From Algoriphagus sp. (GTDB lineage: Bacteria; Bacteroidota; Bacteroidia; Cytophagales; Cyclobacteriaceae), in the NCBI RefSeq assembly GCF_030694375.1, contig NZ_JAUXYL010000020.1, positions 124,001 through 188,000 of the forward strand: a stretch of DNA of 64,000 nt, written 5' to 3'. Positions 26,985 to 36,481 of the stretch are shown here, in pieces. The notes beneath the pieces were generated by a model. It did no database searches. It saw only the letters and a program-made list of their open reading frames with translations, and had not been told where the DNA came from. The translations under genes were made by a program, and so were the position numbers. Numbering within the stretch: position 1 is the stretch's first letter; each line of letters starts with the position of its first letter.

Positions 26985-28328
26985 TTAAACCACATCAGGA
27001 ACCTCAAATCCTTTTCTGTAATTACGGGTCAACATTTTGTCTGCTTCAGGGTCGTTTACAAACTTTTCAGTTTTTGGATCGAAATGCAGCGTTCGGTCCA
27101 ATTGATAAGAAATATTGCCTAAGTGGGCCAAGGCGGAAGACAGGTGGGCTGTTTCCACCGGGCCATTGAGAATGGAACTGTCACGTTTACGGACTGCTTC
27201 AATGAAATTTTCGAAGTGGCCGTCTGTTCCACCAAGTCCTCGATCCATCTCACTGCCGGCGGCTCCGCCATCGCTGCCCGATTTTCCGGGAGTTCTGTCT
27301 TTTCCGAGGAAGGATTGGTATTTATCATACCCATCGACCACGATATATCCTTTGTCTCCATAGAAAATATTCCCCACTCCAACCCCATCTTCGTTGTTGG
27401 TGTACCAGGGTCTTACCTCAAACTGTATGATTTTTTCCTCTTCAGGATAATGATAGATTGAGGTCAACACCTCAGGAGTTTCCTTGCAGTCTTTCCAAAG
27501 GAATTTACCTCCCATTGAGGTGATTTTACTTGGCAAGCCTACATCCAATCCCCACTGACAAAGGTCAGTTTCGTGGATACCCTGGTTTCCGACGTCCCCG
27601 TTTCCATAATCCCAATGCCAATGCCAGTTGTAGTGCACCAAGTTCTCTGTAAAGGGACGCATAGGTGCCGGGCCAGTCCAAAGGTCATAATCCAATTCCT
27701 TAGGCACAGGGGAGAGCCCTTTGTCTCCAATGTCTCCTCTCATTCTGAACACCAGTCCACGGGCCATGTACACCTTGCCGATATAGCCATCCCGCATGAG
27801 TTGGATAGCTTCCTGTACCGCTGGAGAACTTCTCAACTGTACCCCATGCTGGACGATACGCTTGTATTTATGCGCAGCCTCGATCATTTTTCTTCCTTCT
27901 GCGATATTATGTGAACCAGGTTTTTCTACATAGACATCCTTTCCGGCCTGACAGGCCCAGATGGTAGCCAAGGAATGCCAGTGGTTAGGCATGGCAATGC
28001 TGATCACATCGATATCCTTATTGTCGAGAACTTTGCGGATGTCCTGCTCCAATGCCACATCGGAATTATACTTTTCCTTAAAACTTTTCTGCCGCGCTTG
28101 GAGCAGCCTCATGTCCGGGTCGCAAAGTGTAGTCACTTGGACATTTTTTTGCACCATTAGACTGGAGATGTGCGATTTCCCTCTTCCATTCACGCCCAGC
28201 ACGGCAGCATTAATTCTGTCATTGGCACCGAAAGCCGTTGACGGGATGATGGTGGGTGCAAAAATTGCCGCTGCACCGGCCAGGGTGGATTTTTTGATGA
28301 AGGTTCTTCGGGATGGATTTTTTGCCAT
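26985..28328 (-). CDS. Tat-exported Gfo/Idh/MocA oxidoreductase
   Basis: A 447-aa protein. The N-terminus carries a twin-arginine signal (SRRTFIKK then a hydrophobic run to AFG). The Rossmann motif VLGVNGRGKSH follows, then CDPD, PNHWH and the conserved VEKPGSHN (EKP lysine) of the NAD(P)-dependent Gfo/Idh/MocA family. The Tat signal implies folding with bound cofactor before export, as known for glycan-degrading members such as the GH109-like proteins. The histidine-rich segment NLVHYNWHWHWDYGNGDVGNQGIHETDL fits the catalytic region. Substrate unknown. Confidence 0.95.
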   Translation of the reverse strand: MAKNPSRRTFIKKSTLAGAAAIFAPTIIPSTAFGANDRINAAVLGVNGRGKSHISSLMVQKNVQVTTLCDPDMRLLQARQKSFKEKYNSDVALEQDIRKVLDNKDIDVISIAMPNHWHSLATIWACQAGKDVYVEKPGSHNIAEGRKMIEAAHKYKRIVQHGVQLRSSPAVQEAIQLMRDGYIGKVYMARGLVFRMRGDIGDKGLSPVPKELDYDLWTGPAPMRPFTENLVHYNWHWHWDYGNGDVGNQGIHETDLCQWGLDVGLPSKITSMGGKFLWKDCKETPEVLTSIYHYPEEEKIIQFEVRPWYTNNEDGVGVGNIFYGDKGYIVVDGYDKYQSFLGKDRTPGKSGSDGGAAGSEMDRGLGGTDGHFENFIEAVRKRDSSILNGPVETAHLSSALAHLGNISYQLDRTLHFDPKTEKFVNDPEADKMLTRNYRKGFEVPDVV

Positions 28329-28782
28329 GTTCTTATCTTGGTTTTTGGGTTGTTAATTTTTTCGAAATTTTCTCAGGGGCGGACTAGGCTTTTCGCTCAG
28401 GTTACCGGCACTGATTTATTTTCTTTAGGCGACTTATGCTGCCCATTGAAGTTAAATTTTAATTTTCTAAAGATTCACAATTAAATAATTAGCGTTCAAA
28501 GTATTAACTCAATCGATTTCGGAGCTTTCGGCAGCCAAACTCAGCAGGCTAGCTTTAACTATCCCCTTTTCCCAGTTTGAAATCTAAAAGTGAAAACAAG
28601 TATCGATAGGCTTTTCTTTGATGTCTTGGGTCTGATCTAAGGACTGGTACTTAGCCTTTTTTTGGAGATATATTCTTGGTTCAATCAATAGTCCTGAAAG
28701 ACAGGTTTGCATCTAATCAGTAAAAAACTCCTTGCCTGAGCTGAATTTAAGCCTTAATATCACTGCTTAAGCGGCACATTCT
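28329..28782. other. 454-bp intergenic region between divergent genes, nothing recognised
   Basis: Promoters of the Gfo/Idh/MocA gene (-) and the sulfatase gene (+) must lie here. It is AT-rich (for example 28450-28500). No reading frame, repeat family or RNA gene recognised. Confidence 0.5.
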
Positions 28783-30342
28783 ATGAAAAGAAGTTTCAGG
28801 TTTTTTGCAGTGATATTCCTGGCAGTTGGGCTGGCCCAAGTCTGTTTTGGCCAAAAGAAAGCGGTTTCAGAAAAGTCGCCTAATATTATAATAATCCTTG
28901 CCGATGACATGGGTTACGGGGATATCAGCGCCTTAAATCCTGACTCCAAGATTCGAACACCCTCGCTCGACAAGCTGGTACAACAAGGAATTTCCTTTAC
29001 CAATGCCCATTCAAGTGCATCCGTTTGTACGCCTTCTCGGTATGGATTGCTGACAGGACGCTATGCTTTCAGATCAAAAACAGCTGCCTACGGAATCGGA
29101 GGATTCGATCGGCCGGTGATTGAAGCCGAAAGAGAGACCTTGGCTTCGACTCTTAAAAAATCCGGCTATGCGACTGCTGTCATTGGCAAATGGCACTTGG
29201 GGCTTGAGTGGCAAACCAAAGACGGCTTGCCAGCTAAGCTTGATCAAAAGACAGGATATTCGAATGTCGATTATTCCAAAGAAGTCAAGAAAGGTCCCAA
29301 CAATGTTGGATTTGATTACTCCTTCATTCATCCCGCCTCCCTGGATATTCCGCCTTATGTTTTTCTCAGAAATCATAAAGTAATTGATCCGGACATCGTG
29401 CTTACCACATCGGTCTATCCAGCCAGAAAAGAAAGTACCCTGTATGCATGGGACAAAAAGCATACGGATAGCTTAGCGGTATATTGGGAGAAGGGAGTCT
29501 GGTGGAGACAGGGAGAAATGTCCAAATCATTCCGAATAGAAACCTGCCAATCTACCATTGTCAAAGAAGGAATCGCCTTTATCGACAGTCAGGTAAGCAA
29601 AAACGCCGCTCAGCCCTTTTTCCTATACCTGCCATTGACCGGGCCGCATACACCCTGGATGCCGGGGGATAAATTTAGAGGGAAATCGGATATCTGCTTG
29701 TATGGAGATTTCGTAATGGAAATCGATGATATCGTAGCCCAGATCAAGGAAACCTTAATTCGAAACCAAATCGATGAAAATACGCTCATCATCTTTGCCA
29801 GTGACAACGGGGCCTATTGGCCGGAGGAAGAAATTACCCTGCATAGGCATGACTCCAATTCAGGGACAAGAGGTCAAAAAGGCGATGTATGGGATGGAGG
29901 CCACCGGATTCCTTTGATTATGTCCTGGCCGGAGGTAATTCAAGGAAATGCTCAATATTCTCATTTACTGAGCCTGACTGATTTTTTTGCAACCCTGTCT
30001 GATTTGCTTGGGCTGGCATCATCCGAAAATCAGGGAAGAGACAGCGAGAGTTTTTCAAAGGTGTTTGATGCTGAGTGGGACAAGCCGCATCGCAATGCTA
30101 TGGTTCATCACTCCTCCGGAAACCTGTATGGAATCCGAAGCGAAGGATGGAAATTCATCGAAGGCTTGGGTTCAGGTGGATTTACAGACCCTACCCGTAT
30201 TACACCCCAAAGCGGAGGGCCAACCGGGCAACTTTATCGAATCGGTTCAGATCGGGAAGAACAGGAAAACCTTTTTCTAAGCTACCCTGAAAAAGTGGTT
30301 GAATTGAATGAATTATTAAATAAAATCAGGGAGAGGAACTGA
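28783..30342 (+). CDS. Exported sulfatase (arylsulfatase A-like)
   Basis: A 519-aa protein with a signal peptide (FFAVIFLAVGLAQVCFGQ). The sulfatase signature CTPSR (Cys82, converted to formylglycine by a maturase) is followed by YGLLTGRY. The calcium-binding aspartates are in LADDMGYGD (Asp41, Asp42) and FASDNGAYW. The C-terminal part (NLYGIRSEGWKFIEG, QLYRIGSDREEQENLF) is typical of family S1 sulfatases. It removes sulfate esters from glycans or aromatic substrates in the periplasm; target not predictable. No sulfatase-maturing enzyme lies in the window. Confidence 0.95.
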   Translation: MKRSFRFFAVIFLAVGLAQVCFGQKKAVSEKSPNIIIILADDMGYGDISALNPDSKIRTPSLDKLVQQGISFTNAHSSASVCTPSRYGLLTGRYAFRSKTAAYGIGGFDRPVIEAERETLASTLKKSGYATAVIGKWHLGLEWQTKDGLPAKLDQKTGYSNVDYSKEVKKGPNNVGFDYSFIHPASLDIPPYVFLRNHKVIDPDIVLTTSVYPARKESTLYAWDKKHTDSLAVYWEKGVWWRQGEMSKSFRIETCQSTIVKEGIAFIDSQVSKNAAQPFFLYLPLTGPHTPWMPGDKFRGKSDICLYGDFVMEIDDIVAQIKETLIRNQIDENTLIIFASDNGAYWPEEEITLHRHDSNSGTRGQKGDVWDGGHRIPLIMSWPEVIQGNAQYSHLLSLTDFFATLSDLLGLASSENQGRDSESFSKVFDAEWDKPHRNAMVHHSSGNLYGIRSEGWKFIEGLGSGGFTDPTRITPQSGGPTGQLYRIGSDREEQENLFLSYPEKVVELNELLNKIRERN

Positions 30343-30357
30343 ATTTGGAGAGGGTAA

Positions 30358-30388
30358 GACCTGTCAGGTTTTTAAAACCTGACAGGTC
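30358..30388. repeat. 31-base near-perfect palindrome after the sulfatase gene
   Basis: Arms of 15 bases (30358-30372 and 30374-30388) flank a single T; the arm reads GACCTGTCAGGTTTT. It lies 15 bp past the stop codon. There is no T-run outside, so it may be a repeat unit or mRNA-end hairpin rather than a standard terminator. Confidence 0.85.
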
Positions 30389-30607
30389 TCAAATAGGCTA
30401 TCGGAGAATTCCAATTTATGGGATTGGAATTTAGGATATAAGAATCTATTTAATGGATTTGAAAGGCAATAAATTCCCTCCAACTTCAGTTGGAGGATTA
30501 ACAATTTTGGAGTACCAATCCGGCTTTAGCCAAATCATTTGCCCAGAAATACGACAAATATTTTTCGAGTTGGGCTAAAGCCCGATGGATATTGGAGACT
30601 TCTTTTC

Positions 30608-30634
30608 GGAATGGGCTAAAGCCACATTCCTATT
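30608..30634. repeat. REP-like element, copy 1
   Basis: 27 bases starting GGAATGGGCTAAAGCC and ending ACATTCCTATT, identical to 38339-38365 and close to the reverse complement of 38177-38200. It is itself a hairpin (GGAATG-GGCT / AGCC-CATTCC). Confidence 0.85.
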
Positions 30635-30746
30635 CATGGTTTGGAAATGCTATAAACTCCCTGTCAATTGCTTTAAGAATATACAAATTATCATCAGGGC
30701 CAAATGTTAATTGGGAACGTGCATGATTCCGGATGCACAGATTATT

Positions 30747-32342
30747 TTATTTCGGAGAACCGCGTTTTTCCATGTAGGCATTGAAAAGGTCAATAAACTT
30801 TTGATCCATCTCATCCGAATCCCCATAGGAAGCGCGAACTTCTTTCAACTTCATATGCATTTCTTCACGAACTGCCGCATAGGAGGGATCGTCGTAAACA
30901 TTATTCATCTCCTGTGGGTCTTTTTCCAGATCGTACATTTCCCATTCGTCGATGTCGTAGTAGAAGTGCATCAGTTTATAGCGTGCGGTACTGATTCCAT
31001 AGTGTCTTTTCACCATGTGGACAGCAGGGTATTCGTAATAGGTGTAATAAACGGCATCTCTCCACTGATCCGAACTCCCATTGGACAGGCTTCTGAATGA
31101 TTCTCCCTGCATCGCTTCAGGCACTTTTACTCCCGCATAATCAAGAATGGTAGGAGCGAAGTCAAGGTTTTGAACGAGCTTGTCGATGCTGGTTCCGGGT
31201 TTGATTTCTTTGGGATAGCGTATCAAAAGCGGTGTGCGGAAGGACTCTTCATACATAAATCGCTTGTCAAACCAGCCATGCTCGCCGAGGTAAAAGCCCT
31301 GATCGGAGGTATAAATAATGATGGTGTTTTCAGCCAGTCCATTGGCTTCCAGGTAATCCAAGAGCTCACCCACTCCGTCATCCACGGACTTGATGGTTCT
31401 CAGGTAGTCTTTGATGTAGGTGTTAAACTTCCACAAAGCCAGGTCTTTTCCCTGCAAATTGGCTTTTAAGAAAGCCTGATTTTTTGGTTCGTAAGCAGCA
31501 TCCCAATCCTTCAGTTGTTGTTCATTAAATCGACTCAGGTAGTTTTTCACCAATACAGTTGGCTTTCCCTCCGGATCTACTTTCAACTTAAAGTCGATCC
31601 CCCAGTCTGCATGCCCATCAATTTGCATTTCCTGCTCCTTTGCTGCCCGACCACGGTTGGAATAATCGTCAAAAAATGTACTTGGCGGGGTGAACGTTTT
31701 ATCGTCGTAAAGTGTCAGGTATTCCGGTGCAGGTTGCCAGTTGCGGTGGGGAGCTTTTTGGTTGTAAACAAGCAAAAATGGCTTGTCTTTGTCCCGTACT
31801 TCTTCCAGCCATTTCAGCGCATACTTGGTCGTGATGTCGGTCACGTATCCTTCGAAACGCTTCATTTCACCGTTGACGATGAAATCCGGATTGTAATAAT
31901 CGCCTTGCCCGGGTAAAACCATGGAATGATCAAATCCTTGCGGAAGGCCGTCCAGGTGAATTTTCCCGATCATAGCAGTCGTATATCCCGCTTTTTGGAG
32001 CAGCTTGGCGAAGTTGTCCTGATCCCAGTCAAAGGGCTGGATATTGTCCACTTTGCCATTGATGAAGCTGTGCTTGCCGGTCAGCACTACGGCACGACTG
32101 GGTGCGCAGATCGAATTGGTGACTGTAGCCCGGGTAAAGATGGCCCCTTCTTTTGCCAATCGGTCAATGTTTGGGGTTTCGTTAAGCCCATGACCATAAG
32201 CACTGATCGCCTGATAGGCATGGTCATCGCTCATCATGAAGATGATGTTGGGTCTTTTTGCTTCGTTTTGAGCGATACCCTCGAAAGGGGTAAATGCTGT
32301 TATGAAAAAAAATAAAGCTGCAGTTAATCTGGTTCTATTCAT
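30747..32342 (-). CDS. Exported sulfatase, second paralogue
   Basis: A 531-aa protein with a signal peptide (LTAALFFFITAFTPFEGIAQ). The signature is CAPSR (Cys79, formylglycine site) followed by AVVLTGKHS. Metal ligands are in MSDDH (Asp39, Asp40) and YTSDQGFYLGEHGWFDK. The sequence LAKEGAIFTRATVTNSICAP and the C-terminal YDLEKDPQEMNNVYDDP are typical of S1 sulfatases acting on carbohydrates such as sulfated glucosamine or uronate polymers. It differs clearly from the sulfatase at 28783 in length and middle region, so it is not a recent duplicate. Convergent with that gene across the palindromic spacer. Confidence 0.95.
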   Translation of the reverse strand: MNRTRLTAALFFFITAFTPFEGIAQNEAKRPNIIFMMSDDHAYQAISAYGHGLNETPNIDRLAKEGAIFTRATVTNSICAPSRAVVLTGKHSFINGKVDNIQPFDWDQDNFAKLLQKAGYTTAMIGKIHLDGLPQGFDHSMVLPGQGDYYNPDFIVNGEMKRFEGYVTDITTKYALKWLEEVRDKDKPFLLVYNQKAPHRNWQPAPEYLTLYDDKTFTPPSTFFDDYSNRGRAAKEQEMQIDGHADWGIDFKLKVDPEGKPTVLVKNYLSRFNEQQLKDWDAAYEPKNQAFLKANLQGKDLALWKFNTYIKDYLRTIKSVDDGVGELLDYLEANGLAENTIIIYTSDQGFYLGEHGWFDKRFMYEESFRTPLLIRYPKEIKPGTSIDKLVQNLDFAPTILDYAGVKVPEAMQGESFRSLSNGSSDQWRDAVYYTYYEYPAVHMVKRHYGISTARYKLMHFYYDIDEWEMYDLEKDPQEMNNVYDDPSYAAVREEMHMKLKEVRASYGDSDEMDQKFIDLFNAYMEKRGSPK

Positions 32343-32402
32343 GTTGATTTTGCAATGGATTTTAGTAACGAATTGGTTCTGGGTTCTTTTTGAAGTAGAA
32401 AA

Positions 32403-33803
32403 TCAAAAGCTTGATTTTCCATTCCTGACACCTTCCACAGCCTTGATTTCTATTTCCAGGGGATCGCCCAAGAGCATTGATCCTGTTTCGGTAATGACAT
32501 AGGCATCTTCGACCCGAATCCCCCCGAAATTACGGTAGTGCGCCACTCTTTCATAGTCAATGTATTCACTGTGTAATTTTTTGGCCTGCCACTGATCGAT
32601 CAGTTGGGGGATAAAATAGAGCCCGGGTTCTATGGTAAGCACAAAACCTTTTTCCAGTTCTCTTCCCAAACGAAGTGACTTCAGTCCAAATTGGGTGCTT
32701 TTTTTGAGCTCCTCGGTATATCCCACGTATTCTTCACCCAAATCCTCCATATCATGAACATCCAAGCCCATCATGTGACCCAATCCGCACTGAAAAAACA
32801 AGGCATGTGCACCCTGACTTACCGCATCATCGAGATTTCCTTTCATCAGCCCCAAGTCTTTAAGGCCCTCTGCCAGTTTTCTGCATGCCAAAAGGTGAAC
32901 TTCCTTAAACCGTATCCCGGGTTTTAATGCGGCAACTGCGACATGATAGGCATGGAGTACGATTTGATAGACCTCTCGCTGCCTGTCCGTAAATTTTGAT
33001 CCCACAGGGCTAGTCCGGGTAATGTCACCTGCATAATGCATCCCTGACTCGGCTCCAAAATCTCCCAAGAGCATTTTTCCCTCTACCAGCGTATTGGAAT
33101 AGTTATGGTTGTGGAGGATTTGCCCGTCTATGGTAATGATAGGTGGAAAGGATACGCTGCCCCCCAAGGAAAGGGCCTGACCTGTCACCAAGCCAAGAAG
33201 CTCGTATTCCTTCATTCCCGGTTTGGCTTCAAGCATCAATTTTTTGTGCATGCTGACGCTGATGTTCACCGCTTTGGTCAACTCTTGGATTTCTTCTTTT
33301 GACTTGATTGATCTCAGGGAAACAACGGCCTTGATGAAGTCCACTGAGACCTGCGACTGAATTTCTGCCAGTGATTTTTTCAGCCATTCGGCAAGTTTTT
33401 GGGAATTTTCCGGGCGATAAGGAGGCAGGAAATGGACACGCTGATTAACCGCTGAAGCCAAAAAATGCTCGATTTCGTTTTTTGGCCTGGTTATTCCGAC
33501 ACCAACATTCGTTGCCAGATCCGAAAGCGGCGGATGCGATCCCTGCCAAATCGTTTCCACCACCGTCAGATTGTCCCCGAAAATGATCTCCGAATCCCTG
33601 TCAATGTCGATCACTGCAGCGAGTCCAGGTATATTCAAACCAAAGAAATAAAGGAAGGTACTGTCCTGCCTGAACGGATACCAGTTGTCTTTGAAGTTGA
33701 CGCTGCTTTCTTCATTTCCTAAAAAAAGCAGGACTCCTGATCCCACTTTTTCTTTCAATAGCTTCCTTCGTGAGGTATAAGTTTCTTTTGAAAAGGTTTT
33801 CAT
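32403..33803 (-). CDS. pepP: Xaa-Pro aminopeptidase (aminopeptidase P, M24)
   Basis: A 466-aa cytoplasmic metallopeptidase from the start at 33803 (MKTFSKETYTSRR, the usual beginning); an upstream start adds 11 unlikely residues. An N-terminal aminopeptidase P domain (about 1-150) precedes the pita-bread catalytic domain: ILHNHNYSN, LLGDFGAESGMHYAGDITRT (metal aspartates), QCGLGHMMGLDVHD (histidine), FVLTIEPGLYF and GGIRVEDAYV (glutamates). It removes N-terminal residues before proline. Next to a DPP-IV-like peptidase on the same strand, giving a proline-peptide use pair. Confidence 0.95.
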   Translation of the reverse strand: MKTFSKETYTSRRKLLKEKVGSGVLLFLGNEESSVNFKDNWYPFRQDSTFLYFFGLNIPGLAAVIDIDRDSEIIFGDNLTVVETIWQGSHPPLSDLATNVGVGITRPKNEIEHFLASAVNQRVHFLPPYRPENSQKLAEWLKKSLAEIQSQVSVDFIKAVVSLRSIKSKEEIQELTKAVNISVSMHKKLMLEAKPGMKEYELLGLVTGQALSLGGSVSFPPIITIDGQILHNHNYSNTLVEGKMLLGDFGAESGMHYAGDITRTSPVGSKFTDRQREVYQIVLHAYHVAVAALKPGIRFKEVHLLACRKLAEGLKDLGLMKGNLDDAVSQGAHALFFQCGLGHMMGLDVHDMEDLGEEYVGYTEELKKSTQFGLKSLRLGRELEKGFVLTIEPGLYFIPQLIDQWQAKKLHSEYIDYERVAHYRNFGGIRVEDAYVITETGSMLLGDPLEIEIKAVEGVRNGKSSF

Positions 33804-33904
33804 GATTAGTTTAATTTTCTGTCCCCCTTTTAGCACAACCCATAGAATACAAGGTTTGAGATTTATTGCAACAAGCTGTCGACTGTTGACAGTCGTCTGT
33901 CGAC

Positions 33905-33960
33905 GATTATCCGCTACTTTTCAAGTTCATTTAAGCTGGCCGGTAGAATAGCGGATAATC
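33905..33960. repeat. Long-loop inverted repeat between two peptidase genes
   Basis: GATTATCCGCTA (33905-33916) is exactly inverted as TAGCGGATAATC (33949-33960) with 32 bases between. Just before it are nested GTCGAC words (33876-33905) forming GACTG-TTGA-CAGTC. It lies 8 bp after the end of the DPP-IV-like gene on -, so it may serve as its transcript end. Confidence 0.75.
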
Positions 33961-33968
33961 AATTAATC

Positions 33969-36191
33969 TTATCTCCCTCCTGCAGGCAGACTCCTCAACC
34001 AAAAGTTTGTCATGGTCTCGCGCAGGTGGAGCGAGGTATTTTCCCGTTCGTTGATACCATGGGCACGCATGGGGTAAGACATCATGGAAAATTGTTTGTT
34101 GTATTTGATCAATTTGTCCACCAGCATTTCAAAACTTTGGTAGTGCACATTGTCGTCGGCCGTGCCGTGGATGATCATGAGCTCTCCCTGTAAGTTTTCT
34201 GCATAGGTGATCGGTGAGCCATCGATATAGCCTTTCTGATTATCTTCCAAAAGACCCATGTATCGCTCCTGATAGGTGGCATCGTAGAGTCGTTGATCCG
34301 AGACAAAAGCCAAGGCCAATCCGGCTTTGTAGATTTCTGGAAACCGGAACATCAAGTTGAGTGTCATTTGTCCACCACCACTCCAGCCCCAAGAACCTAC
34401 ACGAGAGGGATCTATGAAATCATAGGTTTTGAGGATTTTTTCTACTGTAGCCTTTTGATCAAAAGAGGCCAAAATCCCGATCTGACCATAGATGGATTTG
34501 CGCCATTCTCTTCCTCTCGGAGTTTTGGTGCCACGGTTATCGATGCTGATGACCACATAGCCCAGCCGCGCCATGTAATGATGCCACAAGTCTCCATCCG
34601 CCCAATTATCCTGAACAGTGGAACTTGCAGGTTCCCCGTAAACGTAAGCCAAGAGCGGGTATTTTTTCGAAGGATCAAAGTCCTTGGGCTTGATCATCCA
34701 GGCATCCAAAACCACCTCGCCAATGTCCACTTTGATAAACTCCTTTGGATTCAGTTCCAAAGCCGAATGCTTGGCTTTTAAGGCTCGATTGTCTTCCAAA
34801 ACCCGAACGGATTCGTGCTTGGGTAGGCTAATTAGGGAATAGACTGGAGGAGTCGTGGTATTTTGGAAGGTGTGGATTGCAAATTTTGAATCCGTAGAAA
34901 TCTGATAAGCATTTTGTCCTGAGAGGTTCATCGGCGTAATCCGCTCAGCTTTTCCTTTTTTGGTGAGCGAACTGCGATAGAGGTAGCGTTGGGTGAAGTT
35001 GTCGGGTGAGGCGATGTAATACACAAAGCCATTGGCAGGATCGATGTGGCTGATGCGCTCCACGTCAAAATCCTCTTCGGTAATTAATTGAGAGGTTTTG
35101 CCATTTCTGGAAACTTTATACAAGTGCATCCATCCGTCTCGCTCACTTGTCCATGTAAAAAATTTCTCTCCTTCCAGCCAACGGATATTGTCATGTAAAT
35201 CCAAAAAGGCCTCGTCTTCATCGACCAGGATTTTTGACAATGCCATGGTTTGGATATTTGCAGTCCATACGGTGTTGGTGTTTTGGCGTCTGTTTAGCTG
35301 CTGTACCATCACCTCTTGGGAATTGGGAATAAATTCCATCCGAGCCAGGTAATTATTTCTGGGATCGCCCGGGAAATCAAACCATTTGGTCTGTCCTCCT
35401 TCACTGGAGACTACCCCGATTTTCACGGCGGAGAGTGTATGGCCGACTTTGGGATAAGGCAAAGGAATGGGCTTGGAGTAAATAGAATCCAAGTTATTGA
35501 TCAGGTAAAAAGTGCCCACACCTTTGGTGTCAGACTGCCAATAGGCGATGTTTTTTCCGTCGGGGCTCCATCTGAACCCATCCCTACATTCTAATTCCTC
35601 TTCGTAAACCCAATCAAAGGTGCCATTGATGATGTCCTTATCTCCATCCAAGGTGATTTGGTTGATTTTACCTGATTCGAGAGATTCCACAAAGATGTTG
35701 TTCTGACTTACATAGGCCACTCGGCTCGCATCAGGAGAAAACTTGGCAAACATCAACGTAGTAGCGGGGAGGACTTTTCCCAGCTGACTCAGTTTGCGGG
35801 TTTTTAAATCCAAGACCCAATAATCTCCCCGGGTATGATAGCGCCAAACCTTTCTGGTATTGGTGAAAACAAGCAACTTGCTGTTGTCCTCAGACCAATG
35901 GTAATCTGCGACGGATAAGGGTTTGCCTTGTCCCACAGGCACCAATTCCTCAGCCGAAATCAGGATGGATCGCTTTCCGGAAAGTGCATCGTATCGGACA
36001 ATATCGTCCCCTTCGAGTTGGGCGCTTTTTTCTATGCTTGAATAGCCCTGCCCGTCTTTCATCCATCGGATTGGACCAAAGCGATTCTGTCTGTAGACCC
36101 CATTTTTATAAATGTCGGGAAGTGTTAGTTCGGATTGAGAAAAAACTTCAGCTCCGAAAATTATTAAAAAAGCAAAAACTATATACCTCAT
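33969..36191 (-). CDS. Dipeptidyl-peptidase IV-like S9 serine peptidase, exported
   Basis: A 740-aa protein with a signal peptide (YIVFAFLIIFGAEVFSQ). The N-terminal propeller contains the double-glutamate motif in WVYEEELECRDGF that binds the substrate amino terminus in DPP-IV enzymes. The C-terminal alpha/beta-hydrolase has nucleophile GWSGGG, aspartate in HGTADDNVHYQ and histidine in RAHGIN. It releases N-terminal dipeptides (often X-Pro) in the periplasm. The order with pepP supports peptide scavenging. Confidence 0.95.
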   Translation of the reverse strand: MRYIVFAFLIIFGAEVFSQSELTLPDIYKNGVYRQNRFGPIRWMKDGQGYSSIEKSAQLEGDDIVRYDALSGKRSILISAEELVPVGQGKPLSVADYHWSEDNSKLLVFTNTRKVWRYHTRGDYWVLDLKTRKLSQLGKVLPATTLMFAKFSPDASRVAYVSQNNIFVESLESGKINQITLDGDKDIINGTFDWVYEEELECRDGFRWSPDGKNIAYWQSDTKGVGTFYLINNLDSIYSKPIPLPYPKVGHTLSAVKIGVVSSEGGQTKWFDFPGDPRNNYLARMEFIPNSQEVMVQQLNRRQNTNTVWTANIQTMALSKILVDEDEAFLDLHDNIRWLEGEKFFTWTSERDGWMHLYKVSRNGKTSQLITEEDFDVERISHIDPANGFVYYIASPDNFTQRYLYRSSLTKKGKAERITPMNLSGQNAYQISTDSKFAIHTFQNTTTPPVYSLISLPKHESVRVLEDNRALKAKHSALELNPKEFIKVDIGEVVLDAWMIKPKDFDPSKKYPLLAYVYGEPASSTVQDNWADGDLWHHYMARLGYVVISIDNRGTKTPRGREWRKSIYGQIGILASFDQKATVEKILKTYDFIDPSRVGSWGWSGGGQMTLNLMFRFPEIYKAGLALAFVSDQRLYDATYQERYMGLLEDNQKGYIDGSPITYAENLQGELMIIHGTADDNVHYQSFEMLVDKLIKYNKQFSMMSYPMRAHGINERENTSLHLRETMTNFWLRSLPAGGR

Positions 36192-36481
36192 TATTTTTTA
36201 GTTTAATTGATCAAGATCCGATTTTCTTTTGCCCAGTCAGGAATTCAACGCTACGGGAGTTCTTGTTTTAATAATACCAATAATCGGTGTAATCCTAACA
36301 AGCCTAGACAGATTTCAAATTGGAAAAATAAAATCAGATAAGCCCGACAATGCTCATTATATCGGGAAGATTTAAAAAAATAAAGCCTTGGTTTTGAGGA
36401 TAATAGACTTATTTGGCCATATTTAGTAAAGTGAAGTAATTCCTTTTAAATTTATTTCTGTGTCTTTAAGAAAATAATCCA

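Larger units (their letters stand above)
30343..30746. repeat. 404-bp spacer built of dispersed palindromes
   Basis: Holds a perfect 31-base palindrome (30358-30388), a 9-bp-arm hairpin CCTCCAACT/AGTTGGAGG (30477-30496), GGGCTAAAGCCC (30572-30583) and the GGAATG-type element (30608-30634), which recurs at 38339. No gene. Such REP-like spacers are common between Bacteroidota genes. Confidence 0.75.

Noticed and set aside
30343..30746. Small RNA gene in the sulfatase spacer
   Set aside because: The structure there is explained by dispersed palindromes; no promoter or unique RNA fold could be supported.
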